From the NCBI GenBank assembly GCA_000437275.1, contig FR899719.1, forward strand, positions 46,033 to 110,032: DNA of 64,000 bases. Reading direction: 5' to 3'. Numbering within the stretch: the stretch's first letter is position 1; each line of letters starts with the position of its first letter. This stretch comes from Clostridium sp. CAG:411 (GTDB lineage: Bacteria > Bacillota > Clostridia > Lachnospirales > Lachnospiraceae). A model generated the notes under the pieces. That model saw only the letters and a list, made by a program, of their open reading frames with translations, searched no databases and was not told where the DNA came from. The position numbers and the translations under genes were made by a program. This document shows, piece by piece, positions 26,837-36,970 of the stretch.

Positions 26837-27607
26837 ATGAATTTTACAATTGAAAATTTAGAATTTTTTCTGTTGATTTTAGTTCGCATCTCAGGATTTA
26901 TATTTTCGGCTCCTTTTTTTAGTTTGTCGAATATTCCTAGACGAGTGCAAGTGGGACTGAGTGTTTTTATAGCAGTTGTTTTATATGAAAGTTTAGAAAA
27001 AGACACTTTAGTTTACAATGGTGTAATTGAATATGCGGGATTGGTAATTTCAGAATTTATGTTAGGACTTATAATGGGATTTATTATGAGTTGTTGTATC
27101 TATATTCTTAGTTTTTCAGGACAGATTATAGATATGGAAATTGGTTTTTCTATGGTTAATGTAGTAAACCCTACTGCTAATATGTCTACAACAGTTACAG
27201 GTAATTTATACACATACTTTATTATGTTGTTACTGCTTGCAACTGATTTGTACAGATATATTTTAAGGGCTATTATAGATGCCTTTTCGTATATACCCGT
27301 AGGAAAGGTTACCGTTCATGCCAATCTATATTTAATTATGGTTACCTTTATAAAAGATTATTTTATATTGGGTTTTAGAATTGTTTTACCTATTTTTGGA
27401 GCAACATTGATGGTAAATGTTGTATTAGGAGTTTTAGCTAAAGTGGCACCACAGATGAACATGTTTGTAATCGGTATGCAGTTAAAAGTATTTGTAGGAC
27501 TGATTTTACTTGCTATTGCGGCTAAGTACATTCCGACTGTGGCAGATTTGCTGTATGATGAAATGAAATTGATGGTAAATGAAGTAATAAAAGCAATGTC
27601 ACCTTAG
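26837..27607 (+). CDS. fliR: Flagellar export gate protein FliR
   Basis: This 256-residue protein has about six membrane helices. It shows RISGFIFSAPFFSLSNIPRR at the start and GQIIDMEIGFSMVNVVNPT in the middle, both typical of FliR. It completes the FliPQR gate. FlhB starts just downstream. Confidence 0.95.
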   Translation: MNFTIENLEFFLLILVRISGFIFSAPFFSLSNIPRRVQVGLSVFIAVVLYESLEKDTLVYNGVIEYAGLVISEFMLGLIMGFIMSCCIYILSFSGQIIDMEIGFSMVNVVNPTANMSTTVTGNLYTYFIMLLLLATDLYRYILRAIIDAFSYIPVGKVTVHANLYLIMVTFIKDYFILGFRIVLPIFGATLMVNVVLGVLAKVAPQMNMFVIGMQLKVFVGLILLAIAAKYIPTVADLLYDEMKLMVNEVIKAMSP

Positions 27608-27649
27608 AAAGTGATTCATGGGATGGACTTGAGAAAAGATATGATAAAT

Positions 27650-28759
27650 ATGAATTATTATTTGAATTATAATCTGCAATTATTTGCAAAGGAAGGTCCT
27701 GGAGGTGAAAAAACCGAAGAGGCTACACCTAAAAAATTGCAGGATGCAAGAAAAGAAGGACAGGTTGCTAAAAGTGTAGATATTATAACTGCATTTATGC
27801 TTCTTGGATTATTTTTGGGGTTAGAGGTATTTGTTGGCTATATAGGAACTAGATTTCTAACAGCGTTTCGTTCTATATATGGAAGTATTAGTACCATTGC
27901 ATCTGAAAAGGTAACACAAAATACTTGGGTAAGTATATTGAGAGATGCATTGTTTCAGATTGTAATTATAAGTGCTCCATTGATATTGATTGCTTTTGTA
28001 GTTGCGATTGTGTTTAACGTAGCACAGGTAAAGTGGGAACCTACAGCAAAGCCATTACAACCGAAATTTGATAAATTTAATCCTGTGAAAGGAATGAAAC
28101 GATTATTTTCTAAAGATAAAATTATGGAATTGTTGAAAGCTGTTGCAAAGGTTGGAGTTTTATCTTATGTAGTATATAACGAAATAAAAGACGAGTATGC
28201 ACTTTTGTTTCAATTTTATTCATATGACATACCAAAAGCATTGGTGGTCATTGGAAATCTTATAATAAATATTGGAATAAAAATTTCAGTAAGTTTTCTA
28301 GTGATAGCGGCTGTGGATTATATCTATCAAAAGCGTAAATTTGCGGAAGATATGAAAATGACAAAACAGGAATTAAAAGATGAATATAAAAATTCAGAAG
28401 GAGATCCACAGATTAAGGGAAAAATTAAGGCTCGTATGCGTGAAGCCTCACAAAAAAGAATGATGCAGGAATTACCAAATGCAGATGTAGTAATTACAAA
28501 CCCAACGCATTTGGCAGTTGCTTTAAAATATGATAGAGATTCAGCATCTGCACCAGTTGTCATTGCTAAAGGTGCAGATTATCTTGCAGAAAGAATAAAA
28601 AGTGTTGCAAGAGAGAATCAAATTGAAATAGTAGAAAATAAACCTGTTGCTCGAATGTTGTATTACAATGTTGAATTGGAACAGGAGATACCGTCTGAAT
28701 TATATCAGGCAGTTGCAGAAATTTTAGCTTATGTATATGGTTTGAAGAATCAGACATGA
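27650..28759 (+). CDS. flhB: Flagellar export switch protein FlhB
   Basis: This roughly 369-residue protein carries the N-terminal motif GEKTEEATPKKLQDARKEGQ, four membrane helices and the autocleavage site NPTH near residue 284 (VVITNPTHLAVALKYDRDS). It switches export from rod/hook to filament substrates. The start is uncertain: in-frame GTG 27611 and ATG 27623, 27641 and 27650 all lack a good ribosome site. 27650 best matches the usual short N-terminus (YNLQLFAKEGPGGEKTEEAT). Confidence 0.9.
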   Translation: MNYYLNYNLQLFAKEGPGGEKTEEATPKKLQDARKEGQVAKSVDIITAFMLLGLFLGLEVFVGYIGTRFLTAFRSIYGSISTIASEKVTQNTWVSILRDALFQIVIISAPLILIAFVVAIVFNVAQVKWEPTAKPLQPKFDKFNPVKGMKRLFSKDKIMELLKAVAKVGVLSYVVYNEIKDEYALLFQFYSYDIPKALVVIGNLIINIGIKISVSFLVIAAVDYIYQKRKFAEDMKMTKQELKDEYKNSEGDPQIKGKIKARMREASQKRMMQELPNADVVITNPTHLAVALKYDRDSASAPVVIAKGADYLAERIKSVARENQIEIVENKPVARMLYYNVELEQEIPSELYQAVAEILAYVYGLKNQT

Positions 28760-28807
28760 CATAAAGTAAGGAACTTTTAGGTTAGGCGAAGAAGGAGGAA
28801 AACCTTT

Positions 28808-30841
28808 ATGAAGAAAGCAGATTTAGTATTAGGTATATATTTACTTGCTGCGATTATCTTTTTTATTGTGCCAATCCCATCCTTTCTATTAGATGGGTTA
28901 CTTGCACTAAACATTGGTATTGCGTTGAGTATTTTGTTTACTGCATTATTCTCACGGGAAGCACTTAGCATGTCAAGTTTTCCAACTTTATTGCTATTTA
29001 CAACTATTTTTAGAATTTCGTTGAATGTTTCATCTACAAAATTGATTTTATCAAAAGGAGATGCAGGAAACGTTGTTAATACATTTGGTAACTTTGTTGG
29101 TGGTGGTAATCTCGTTATTGGAATTATCGTATTTGGTATTTTAATTTTAGTACAGTTTATGGTTATCAACAAAGGTTCTGAGCGTGTAGCGGAAGTTTCC
29201 GCTCGTTTTACCTTGGATGCGATGCCAGGTAAACAGATGGCGATTGATGCCGACTTAAATACTGGTGCGATTACAGATGAAGAGGCAAAAGCAAAAAGAC
29301 AAAAAATACAGGACGAAGCCAGTTTCTTTGGTGCCATGGATGGTGCTACAAAATATGTAAAGGGAGATGCTGTCGCAGGTCTTATTATTACTTTTGTAAA
29401 TTTAATAGGTGGTTTGGTCATGGGAATCATGATGCAAGGTCTGACTCCAAACGATGCATTATCAAAATATACAATATTGACAATTGGTGATGGCTTATGT
29501 AGCCAGATACCTTCACTTTTAATCTCTTTATCAACTGGTATTTTGGTTACAAAAGTATCAAAGGAAGCAGATATTGCAGATGTATTGATTGAACAATTAT
29601 TTTCCATTCCGAAAGTATTATATATCGTAGGCGCAAGTATGTGCTTTTTGGGAATTGTAACCCCATTATCTACTCCTATTTTTGTAGCCTATGGTGCTGC
29701 CTTTTTAGCGGCGGGACATTCTATTAGTACAAAGGTCGGACAAAAGGAAATTGAAGAAGAAGTAAATGCCGATGAGGAAGAAGCAGAGGAAATTCGACGG
29801 CCTGAAAATGTGGTATCACTTTTACAGGTTGATCCGATTGAATTAGAGTTTGGATATGGAATTATCCCTTTGGCAGATGTAAATCAGGGTGGAGATCTAT
29901 TAGACCGAGTTGTTATGATACGACGACAGATTGCGTTAGAGTTAGGTTGTGTAGTTCCTATGATTCGATTGCGTGATAATATTCAGTTAAATCCAAATCA
30001 ATATGTTATAAAAATAAAGGGAGTACCAGTAAGTGAGGGAGAAATTTTATTCGACCATTATATGGCTATGAATCCTGGATATGTGGAAGAAGAGATAACA
30101 GGTATTCCAACCTTTGAACCGTCATTCCATTTGCCAGCAATCTGGATAACAGAAAGCCAAAGAGAGCGTGCGGAGTCAATGGGATATACGGTTGTTGATC
30201 CACCGTCAATTATTGCAACACATTTGACAGAAGTAATACGTGGACATTTAGATGAATTGTTGACAAGACAGGATGTACAGAACTTAATTAATAATGTACA
30301 AGAGTCAAATAGTACATTGATAGCAGAATTAGTACCTAAGTTGCTTGGTGTAGGCGAAATTCAGAAGGTGTTACAAAACTTATTGCGTGAAGGAATTTCC
30401 ATACGTGATTTAATTACTATATTTGAAACATTAGCAGATTATGCGCCAACGACCAGAGACACCGATGTCCTGACAGAATATGCCAGACAGAATTTAAAAC
30501 GTGCGATTTCTAACAAGTATTTTCCTCTCAATGAAATGACAAGTGTGGTAACACTAGATCCAAAAATAGAGCAGGAAATTATGAATTCTGTGAAACAGAC
30601 GGAACAGGGAGCTTATTTAGCACTAGATCCAGAATTAAAGCAATCAATTATAAATGCATTACAGACAGAGATGACAAAGCTGGAAGACTTGGGTAAAAAT
30701 CCAATTGTAATTACGTCTCCAATTGTTCGTATGTATTTTAAGAAAATGACAGAGGAGTATTTTAAAGATTTGATCGTTGTTTCTTATAATGAAATTGAAT
30801 CGAATGTTGAATTACAATCAGTTGGGATGGTGACAGTATAA
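28808..30841 (+). CDS. flhA: Flagellar export protein FlhA
   Basis: This 677-residue protein has an N-terminal half with eight membrane helices. The FHIPEP-type stretch includes LNVSSTKLILSKGDAGNVVN and RFTLDAMPGKQMAIDADLN. The large C-terminal cytoplasmic domain docks chaperone-substrate complexes. GAAGGAGG precedes the ATG, and its stop overlaps the flhF start (TAATG). Confidence 0.97.
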   Translation: MKKADLVLGIYLLAAIIFFIVPIPSFLLDGLLALNIGIALSILFTALFSREALSMSSFPTLLLFTTIFRISLNVSSTKLILSKGDAGNVVNTFGNFVGGGNLVIGIIVFGILILVQFMVINKGSERVAEVSARFTLDAMPGKQMAIDADLNTGAITDEEAKAKRQKIQDEASFFGAMDGATKYVKGDAVAGLIITFVNLIGGLVMGIMMQGLTPNDALSKYTILTIGDGLCSQIPSLLISLSTGILVTKVSKEADIADVLIEQLFSIPKVLYIVGASMCFLGIVTPLSTPIFVAYGAAFLAAGHSISTKVGQKEIEEEVNADEEEAEEIRRPENVVSLLQVDPIELEFGYGIIPLADVNQGGDLLDRVVMIRRQIALELGCVVPMIRLRDNIQLNPNQYVIKIKGVPVSEGEILFDHYMAMNPGYVEEEITGIPTFEPSFHLPAIWITESQRERAESMGYTVVDPPSIIATHLTEVIRGHLDELLTRQDVQNLINNVQESNSTLIAELVPKLLGVGEIQKVLQNLLREGISIRDLITIFETLADYAPTTRDTDVLTEYARQNLKRAISNKYFPLNEMTSVVTLDPKIEQEIMNSVKQTEQGAYLALDPELKQSIINALQTEMTKLEDLGKNPIVITSPIVRMYFKKMTEEYFKDLIVVSYNEIESNVELQSVGMVTV

Positions 30842-32049
30842 TGGTGATTAAAAAATTTCAGGCAAAAACAGAAGAAGAGGCAATATTGCTTGCGAAAAAT
30901 GAACTTGGCAAAAATGCTACAGTGATGAATATAAAAACAGTGAAACCTAAGGGGATACAGAAAATGTTTCGAAAACCTAGTGTGGAGATTACGGCTGCGG
31001 TAGATGAGGAGCAGGACTACTCTAACGGTGAAGAAATGCTTTCCAAAATGCAGGAGATACAACGTAATATACAGGAGGCGCAGCGTTTAGAAGCAGAAAA
31101 GCAAAAAGAGGATGTTTCCCAGGAAGACAATGCAATGACAATTGAAAATAAATTGGATAATTTGCAACAAATGTTAGAAAAACAGATGTTTACAGAAGAA
31201 AAAGAAGAAGAGCAAAAGCAGAAGATTGAAAAGGAGGAAAAGCCAGTAGCTGAAAGCAAAGCAGATGCATGTATTCGTTTAGTGCGTGAACAGTTGATTA
31301 ATAATGAGGTCGAAGAAAACTATGCGGATCTTATTTTGGATGAAATTAAAAATACAATTAAAAAAGATACTGCCATTGACCAGATTTTAGCGAGCATTTA
31401 TCAGAAAATTGTATTAAAATTAGGAAAGACAAATTTAATAAAAGGTGCAGGAGAACAGACAAAGTATATCTATTTTATTGGTCCTACTGGGGTTGGTAAA
31501 ACAACTACCATTGCTAAAATTGCATCAGATTTGAAGTTGCATAAAAAAGTGAAATTGGCGTTGATTACTTCGGACACATATCGAATTGCTGCGGTGGAAC
31601 AGCTTCGTACCTATGCAAATATTTTGGGGGTTCCATTAAAGGTTGTATATTCAGATGAAGAAATGAAAAAAGCCAAAGAGGAATATGCAGATTATGATGT
31701 AGTATTGATTGACACAGCGGGCCGATCACATAAAAATATGGAACAGACAGAAGATATTGAGAGATTGATCAAGGCTATTCCGGAAGAAATGCGAGATGTA
31801 TATCTGGTATTGAGTGCGACGACAAAATATAAAGACTTAGTAAAAATTTCAGAAACCTATACAAAGGTTACGAAATATAATTTGATTTTTACAAAACTTG
31901 ACGAAACATGTTGTATCGGAAATATATTAAATGTTAAGATGCTTACCGGAGCTGCATTGTCTTACTCGACTTCAGGACAGACAGTCCCTGATGACATTGA
32001 AAAAATCAATCCACAAAAAATTGCGAAGCAGTTGTTGGGAGGTCAGTAA
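30841..32049 (+). CDS. flhF: Flagellar placement GTPase FlhF
   Basis: This 402-residue SRP-type GTPase has an N-terminal basic domain, a Glu/Gln-rich coiled linker (about 75-145) and the NG domain. Its nucleotide motifs are G1 GPTGVGKTTTIAKIA, G3-like DTAGR and G4-like TKLDE. It sets flagellar position or number together with FlhG. It overlaps flhA by one base. Confidence 0.95.
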   Translation: MVIKKFQAKTEEEAILLAKNELGKNATVMNIKTVKPKGIQKMFRKPSVEITAAVDEEQDYSNGEEMLSKMQEIQRNIQEAQRLEAEKQKEDVSQEDNAMTIENKLDNLQQMLEKQMFTEEKEEEQKQKIEKEEKPVAESKADACIRLVREQLINNEVEENYADLILDEIKNTIKKDTAIDQILASIYQKIVLKLGKTNLIKGAGEQTKYIYFIGPTGVGKTTTIAKIASDLKLHKKVKLALITSDTYRIAAVEQLRTYANILGVPLKVVYSDEEMKKAKEEYADYDVVLIDTAGRSHKNMEQTEDIERLIKAIPEEMRDVYLVLSATTKYKDLVKISETYTKVTKYNLIFTKLDETCCIGNILNVKMLTGAALSYSTSGQTVPDDIEKINPQKIAKQLLGGQ

Positions 32050-32052
32050 CGT

Positions 32053-32934
32053 ATGGACCAGGCAGAACAGTTAAGAAATGTTATTAAGATGCATCAATCG
32101 GTTTCTATGACTTCCCGTGTTATTACGGTCACCAGTGGAAAGGGTGGAGTTGGAAAAACAAGCCTTTCTGTGAACTTGGCATTGCAATTGCGAAGACAAG
32201 GAAAAAAAGTCATTATTTTGGATGCTGATTTTGGTTTGGCTAATATAGAGGTAATGATGGGGGTAAGACCAGCCGCTAATTTGGCTGATTTAATGTTTCG
32301 AGGGAAAAGGCTAAAAGATATTATTACAACTGGACCAGAAGGGGTAGGATTTATTTCGGGAGGTTCGGGGATTAAAGAGCTTGCCAGTATGACAAGAGAC
32401 CAGCTTTTTTATGTAATGCAATCACTGGCAGAATTAGACAGTATTGCAGATGTGATTATTATTGATACTGGTGCAGGAATTGCAGATTCGGTGTTGGATT
32501 TTGCGGCAGCGAGTGAGGAAATCTTGCTTGTTGTGACACCAGAACCGACCTCGATAACAGATGCGTATGCATTGTTGAAAACATTGAACAATACACAGGA
32601 ATTTCAATCCTCAAAAACTGAAATCAGATTAGTAGCAAACCGTGTGAAAAATCAGCAGGAGGGGCAGGAAATTTTTGATAAAGTAAGTATAGTAGCAGAA
32701 AAGTTTTTGAACATCAAATTGGAGTTTCTTGGCTACATTTACAATGATGACTGTGTATCAAAATCAATTATACAACAAAAGCCCTTATTGATGGCGTATC
32801 CCAATTCACCAGCAGCAAAATCAATTATACGTTTTTCTGATACGTTGGGTGCAAATACGACAAATTCAGAGGCAAGTGAGAAGGGCATCAAAAAGTTTTT
32901 TACGACATTAATCCATGCAAGGATGAAAAAATAG
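32053..32934 (+). CDS. flhG: Flagellar number regulator FlhG (MinD-like, YlxH)
   Basis: This 293-residue ParA/MinD ATPase has the deviant Walker A SGKGGVGKTSLSVNLALQL near residue 27 and VIIIDTGAG as Walker B. The first residues, MDQAEQLR, exactly fit the DQAxxLR helix known to stimulate the FlhF GTPase, so the FlhF-FlhG pair looks functional. A C-terminal amphipathic membrane helix is expected. Confidence 0.95.
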   Translation: MDQAEQLRNVIKMHQSVSMTSRVITVTSGKGGVGKTSLSVNLALQLRRQGKKVIILDADFGLANIEVMMGVRPAANLADLMFRGKRLKDIITTGPEGVGFISGGSGIKELASMTRDQLFYVMQSLAELDSIADVIIIDTGAGIADSVLDFAAASEEILLVVTPEPTSITDAYALLKTLNNTQEFQSSKTEIRLVANRVKNQQEGQEIFDKVSIVAEKFLNIKLEFLGYIYNDDCVSKSIIQQKPLLMAYPNSPAAKSIIRFSDTLGANTTNSEASEKGIKKFFTTLIHARMKK

Positions 32935-32962
32935 TTGTTTGATTTGTACTAAGGAGGTAAGC

Positions 32963-33724
32963 ATGAGAGAACAGGTTATTAATATAGGGGACAAAGTAGA
33001 AATGTATCGAATTAGTGCTCAACTTGATGAAAATGAGGTGAGACGACAGTATATTAGTCAGTTAATTGATTATACAGAAGATGACCAGATTAAACTGGCG
33101 ATGCCAATGGAAGGCAGCCGAATGGTTCCATTGACTGTTGGTGATTTGTATGAAGTATGTTTTTATACTTCAAATGGGTTGTTTCAGGCACAGATTGAAA
33201 TTGTAGATCGCTATAAAGAAAATAATATTTTCCTATTGGTTGGTGAATTTCAATCAGATTTAGAAAAGTGCCAGAGAAGACAATATTATCGTTTGGAAAA
33301 AATCATAGATATTGATTATCGAAATTATACAAGAGAAGAAGAAATCCTGGAACGTCGTTTGCGGATGAACGATTTTGCAAATGAGGAAGCCCGACTGAGT
33401 TGTAAAAAGATTTTAAATGAAGTAAGAAGCAAATGGCTGCTTGCTACGATAACAGATATAAGTGGTGGTGGTGCTAGATTTAATTCATTTAATTTACATA
33501 AGAAGGGGGCGTTGCTTTATCTGCGTATTCCAATTAGCCAGAATGAGGACACAAAGATTTATGAATTAAAGGCAGAAGTTGTAAAAAGCGATATTTTGCC
33601 AAAGCGAACAGATTTTTATGAAACAAGAGTAAAATTTGTAGATATTGACAGAGATGAAAGAGAGCAGATTGTTCGGTTCATTTTTGAACAGGAACGAAAG
33701 ATGCTTCGTAAGGGTATGTTGTAA
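32963..33724 (+). CDS. PilZ-domain c-di-GMP receptor (YcgR/MotI-like)
   Basis: This 253-residue cytoplasmic protein has an N-terminal YcgR-N/PilZN-like domain (about 1-100). A C-terminal PilZ domain follows, with the c-di-GMP motifs QRRQYYR (RxxxR) and DISGGGARF (D/NxSxxG). YcgR and MotI proteins slow the motor when c-di-GMP is high; the same job here is inferred from its place between flhG and cheB. AAGGAGG at 32951-32957 marks the ATG at 32963. Confidence 0.9.
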   Translation: MREQVINIGDKVEMYRISAQLDENEVRRQYISQLIDYTEDDQIKLAMPMEGSRMVPLTVGDLYEVCFYTSNGLFQAQIEIVDRYKENNIFLLVGEFQSDLEKCQRRQYYRLEKIIDIDYRNYTREEEILERRLRMNDFANEEARLSCKKILNEVRSKWLLATITDISGGGARFNSFNLHKKGALLYLRIPISQNEDTKIYELKAEVVKSDILPKRTDFYETRVKFVDIDRDEREQIVRFIFEQERKMLRKGML

Positions 33725-33755
33725 TTCTTCAAATACGGGAAGAGGGAGAGTTTTC

Positions 33756-34853
33756 ATGAAAAAAAATATTTTGATTGTAGATGACTCTGCACTTATGAGA
33801 AGGGTGTTATCTGATATAATTAACAAAGATGATAGATTTTGTGTGGCAGATGTTGCAAGAAATGGTGAAACAGCACTTGCCTTATTAAATGAAAATCCGC
33901 AGAAATATGATGCGGTACTTTTAGATTTTTTTATGCCAGATATGAATGCAGATGAGTTGTTATTACATTTGGATCTTAGAAGGATGAAAGCAAAGGTAAT
34001 TGTAATTAGTGGTATTATAAAGTCGGATGCAATGGAGATTATTCACGCTCTAGAGCATGGAGCATTTGATTTTGTTACAAAGCCAGAAAATTTTGTAATA
34101 GCAAAAGAAAAACATTTTGAAGAAAAATTATTACAATGCATCGAATTGGCGACTTCTCAAGAAGAAACGATGGGAGTAATGCAAAAAAGCACTACAGTGA
34201 AAAGACCATTAAGAAGAGAAAAGCCAATTTCAATAAATTCAATTACGAAAGGAAACGGAAAGGGGAGTGTTCGAGGGGGAAAGTTAATTGCTTTGGCGTG
34301 TTCAACTGGTGGACCAAAGGCATTGCATCAAGTGATACCAAAATTACCACCTAATTTAGCCGCACCGATGATTGTTGTCCAGCATATGCCAAAAGGATTT
34401 ACAAAATCTTTAGCAGAGCGCTTGGATGAAATGAGTCAGTTACATGTGAAGGAAGCTGAAGATGGGGATGTTTTGAGTAAAGGAACTGTGTATATTGCAA
34501 AAGGTGGTTCCCAATTACGAGTTGACAGCAAAGGCGGAAAAAAGATTTTAAGGGTTACAGAGGAAGCTGCAAGAAATGGGTTAAAACCTTGTGCAGATAT
34601 TATGTATGAATCACTGGTAGAAAGTGATTATGAGGAAATTGTCTGTGTTGTTCTTACCGGAATGGGTGGAGATGGCACAGAGGGTATTAGACAACTTAGC
34701 AAAAAGAACAATATTTATTCCATAACGCAGACTGCGGATACATGTACGGTATATGGAATGCCAAAAGTATTTTATCAGAGTGGATTAGCAGATGAGATAT
34801 TACCGTTACAAGATATTGCAGATGCGATTAGGAAGCATGTGGGGGTGCAGTAA
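33756..34853 (+). CDS. cheB: Chemotaxis protein-glutamate methylesterase CheB
   Basis: This 365-residue protein has a receiver domain with Asp57 (VLLDFFMPDMNADE) and a C-terminal methylesterase domain. The catalytic Ser lies in ACSTGGPKAL, His in VQHMPKGFT and Asp in MGGDGTEG. It removes methyl groups or deamidates receptors for adaptation. AGAGGGAGAG ribosome site before the ATG; cheA begins two bases after the stop. Confidence 0.95.
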   Translation: MKKNILIVDDSALMRRVLSDIINKDDRFCVADVARNGETALALLNENPQKYDAVLLDFFMPDMNADELLLHLDLRRMKAKVIVISGIIKSDAMEIIHALEHGAFDFVTKPENFVIAKEKHFEEKLLQCIELATSQEETMGVMQKSTTVKRPLRREKPISINSITKGNGKGSVRGGKLIALACSTGGPKALHQVIPKLPPNLAAPMIVVQHMPKGFTKSLAERLDEMSQLHVKEAEDGDVLSKGTVYIAKGGSQLRVDSKGGKKILRVTEEAARNGLKPCADIMYESLVESDYEEIVCVVLTGMGGDGTEGIRQLSKKNNIYSITQTADTCTVYGMPKVFYQSGLADEILPLQDIADAIRKHVGVQ

Positions 34854-34854
34854 G

Positions 34855-36957
34855 ATGGATGTAAGTCAGTATTTAGAGATTTTTATCGATGAAACAAAGG
34901 AACATTTGCAGAATTTAAGTGATCAGTTGATGATTTTGGAACGAGAACCAGATAATACAGATACCATTAATGAAATTTTCCGTGCAGCACATTCATTAAA
35001 AGGTATGGCTGGAACTATGGGATATAAAAAAATGCAACGTTTGACTCACGATATGGAAAATGTATTTTCAGAAATCCGTAATGGGACAATCAAGGTGCAG
35101 CCAGCAATGGTAGATGTATTATTCCGTGGTTTGGATGCCTTAGAGGGCTATTTGGATGTTATCATTAATTCCGGTGATGAGGGTGATGAAGAAAATGATG
35201 ATATTATCAACGATTTGAATTCATTCTTAAATGGTGGAAGTGGTGACCAAGCTGCTGCAGCTACTAAAAAAGAAGAAAAGACAGAAAAGAAAGAGACTGC
35301 TTCTACTGCCTCTGATGATGATTCGGTATTTAAAAATATGCAGGTTGCAGATTTTGAACAGCATGCGATTCAAAAGGCAAAAGATGAAGGACAAAATATT
35401 TATGGAATTCGTGTTGTGATAGACGAAAATTGTATTTTGAAGGCTGCAAGAGCATTTTTAGTATTTAAAGCATTAGAAGATATTGGTGATGTAATCAAAT
35501 CAATTCCAGATGTACAGGATATTGAAGATGAAAAGTTCGAACAGGACTTTACTGTATTGATTATTACTAAGGAAGATATTGAGGCTGTAAAGAGTACAGT
35601 GTTAAGTATTTCCGAAATCTCAAAAGCAATAGTTGAAGTATTTGATTTAGATTTAACAGTGGAGCAAAATATTGAAAAATCAGATGCAGCTACTACAACA
35701 CAGACTGCAACTGCAAAGAGTGGTACAGCAACAGCGACTGCACCAGCTAAAAAGGCAAAGACAAACGAAAAGAAAACAGGAGGAAAGCCTGTTGTCAATC
35801 GTTCTGTCCGTGTAGATATTGAAAAATTAGATGTGTTAATGAACTTAGTTAGTGAGTTGATTATTGCAAAGAATGGTTTAGTATCTTTAAACGCTGGAGG
35901 AAGTCGAGAAGCTGGAAAGAGCAATAGTAATTTTAATGAACAGATTGAATATCTGGAACGAGTTACAACAAATCTTCATGAGTCAGTTATGAAAGTTCGT
36001 ATGATGCCAATTGAAAGTGTTGTTAATAAATTCCCACGTATGATTCGTGACTTATCTAAAAAGTTGGATAAAAAGATGGAATTATATATGACAGGTGAAG
36101 AGACAGAATTGGACCGTACAGTTATTGACGAAATTGGAGACCCATTGATGCATTTACTTCGTAACTCTGCTGACCATGGTTTGGAGAGCAATGAGGAACG
36201 TGTAAAGGCAGGTAAGCCTGAAGTTGGTTCTATTTTCTTAGATGCTTATCAGGATGGAAATAATGTTGTAATTGAAGTACGTGATGATGGTGCTGGTATT
36301 GACTTAGAAAAAGTTAAGAGAAAGGCCATCGAAAAAGGAAACATTACAGAAGAACAGGCAGAGACCATGACTGACAATGATTTGATTGCATTGTTATTTA
36401 AGCCAAGCTTTTCTACCGCAGATAAGGTTACAGATGTATCTGGCCGAGGTGTTGGCCTAGATGTTGTAAAGAGTAAGATTGAGGGACTTGGTGGAGACAT
36501 TGAGTGTAAGACTGTAAGAGGAGAAGGAAGTACATTTACAATTCGACTTCCATTAACATTAGCAATTATTACTGCATTAATGGTTGAATTAGGGGATGAA
36601 AAATATGCAATTCCTTTGGGCAGCATTCAAACAATCGAAGATATTCCTTGCTCTGACATAAAATATGTACAGTCTAGTGAGGTAATCAATCTGAGAGGTA
36701 CTGTTATTCCATTGATTCGTCTGGACAGCATTCTTGATGTAGAACCAAGAGCAGAGCAACCAGAAAGTCTGACGGTTGTTATCGTTGCAAAGGGTGAAAA
36801 GTTAGCAGGTCTTGTAGTAGATAACTTAATCGGACAGCAGGAAATTGTTATTAAATCAATCGGAAAATACATTAATAACAATAAGATTATCAGTGGTGCT
36901 ACAATACTTGGTGATGGTGAAGTTGCATTGATTATTGATGCAAATACGTTAGTCTAA
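34855..36957 (+). CDS. cheA: Chemotaxis histidine kinase CheA
   Basis: The 700 residues have full domain order. The Hpt domain carries phosphorylated His46 (FRAAHSLKGMAGTMG). After it come a Lys/Glu/Thr-rich linker, the P2 CheY-binding domain and an Ala/Thr/Lys linker (about 280-310). The dimer helices and the HATPase follow (LLRNSADHGLES, DDGAGIDLEKV, GRGVGLDVVKS), and the C-terminal CheW-like domain ends the protein. It phosphorylates CheY and CheB. Confidence 0.97.
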   Translation: MDVSQYLEIFIDETKEHLQNLSDQLMILEREPDNTDTINEIFRAAHSLKGMAGTMGYKKMQRLTHDMENVFSEIRNGTIKVQPAMVDVLFRGLDALEGYLDVIINSGDEGDEENDDIINDLNSFLNGGSGDQAAAATKKEEKTEKKETASTASDDDSVFKNMQVADFEQHAIQKAKDEGQNIYGIRVVIDENCILKAARAFLVFKALEDIGDVIKSIPDVQDIEDEKFEQDFTVLIITKEDIEAVKSTVLSISEISKAIVEVFDLDLTVEQNIEKSDAATTTQTATAKSGTATATAPAKKAKTNEKKTGGKPVVNRSVRVDIEKLDVLMNLVSELIIAKNGLVSLNAGGSREAGKSNSNFNEQIEYLERVTTNLHESVMKVRMMPIESVVNKFPRMIRDLSKKLDKKMELYMTGEETELDRTVIDEIGDPLMHLLRNSADHGLESNEERVKAGKPEVGSIFLDAYQDGNNVVIEVRDDGAGIDLEKVKRKAIEKGNITEEQAETMTDNDLIALLFKPSFSTADKVTDVSGRGVGLDVVKSKIEGLGGDIECKTVRGEGSTFTIRLPLTLAIITALMVELGDEKYAIPLGSIQTIEDIPCSDIKYVQSSEVINLRGTVIPLIRLDSILDVEPRAEQPESLTVVIVAKGEKLAGLVVDNLIGQQEIVIKSIGKYINNNKIISGATILGDGEVALIIDANTLV

Positions 36958-36970
36958 GGGGGTCATGAAT

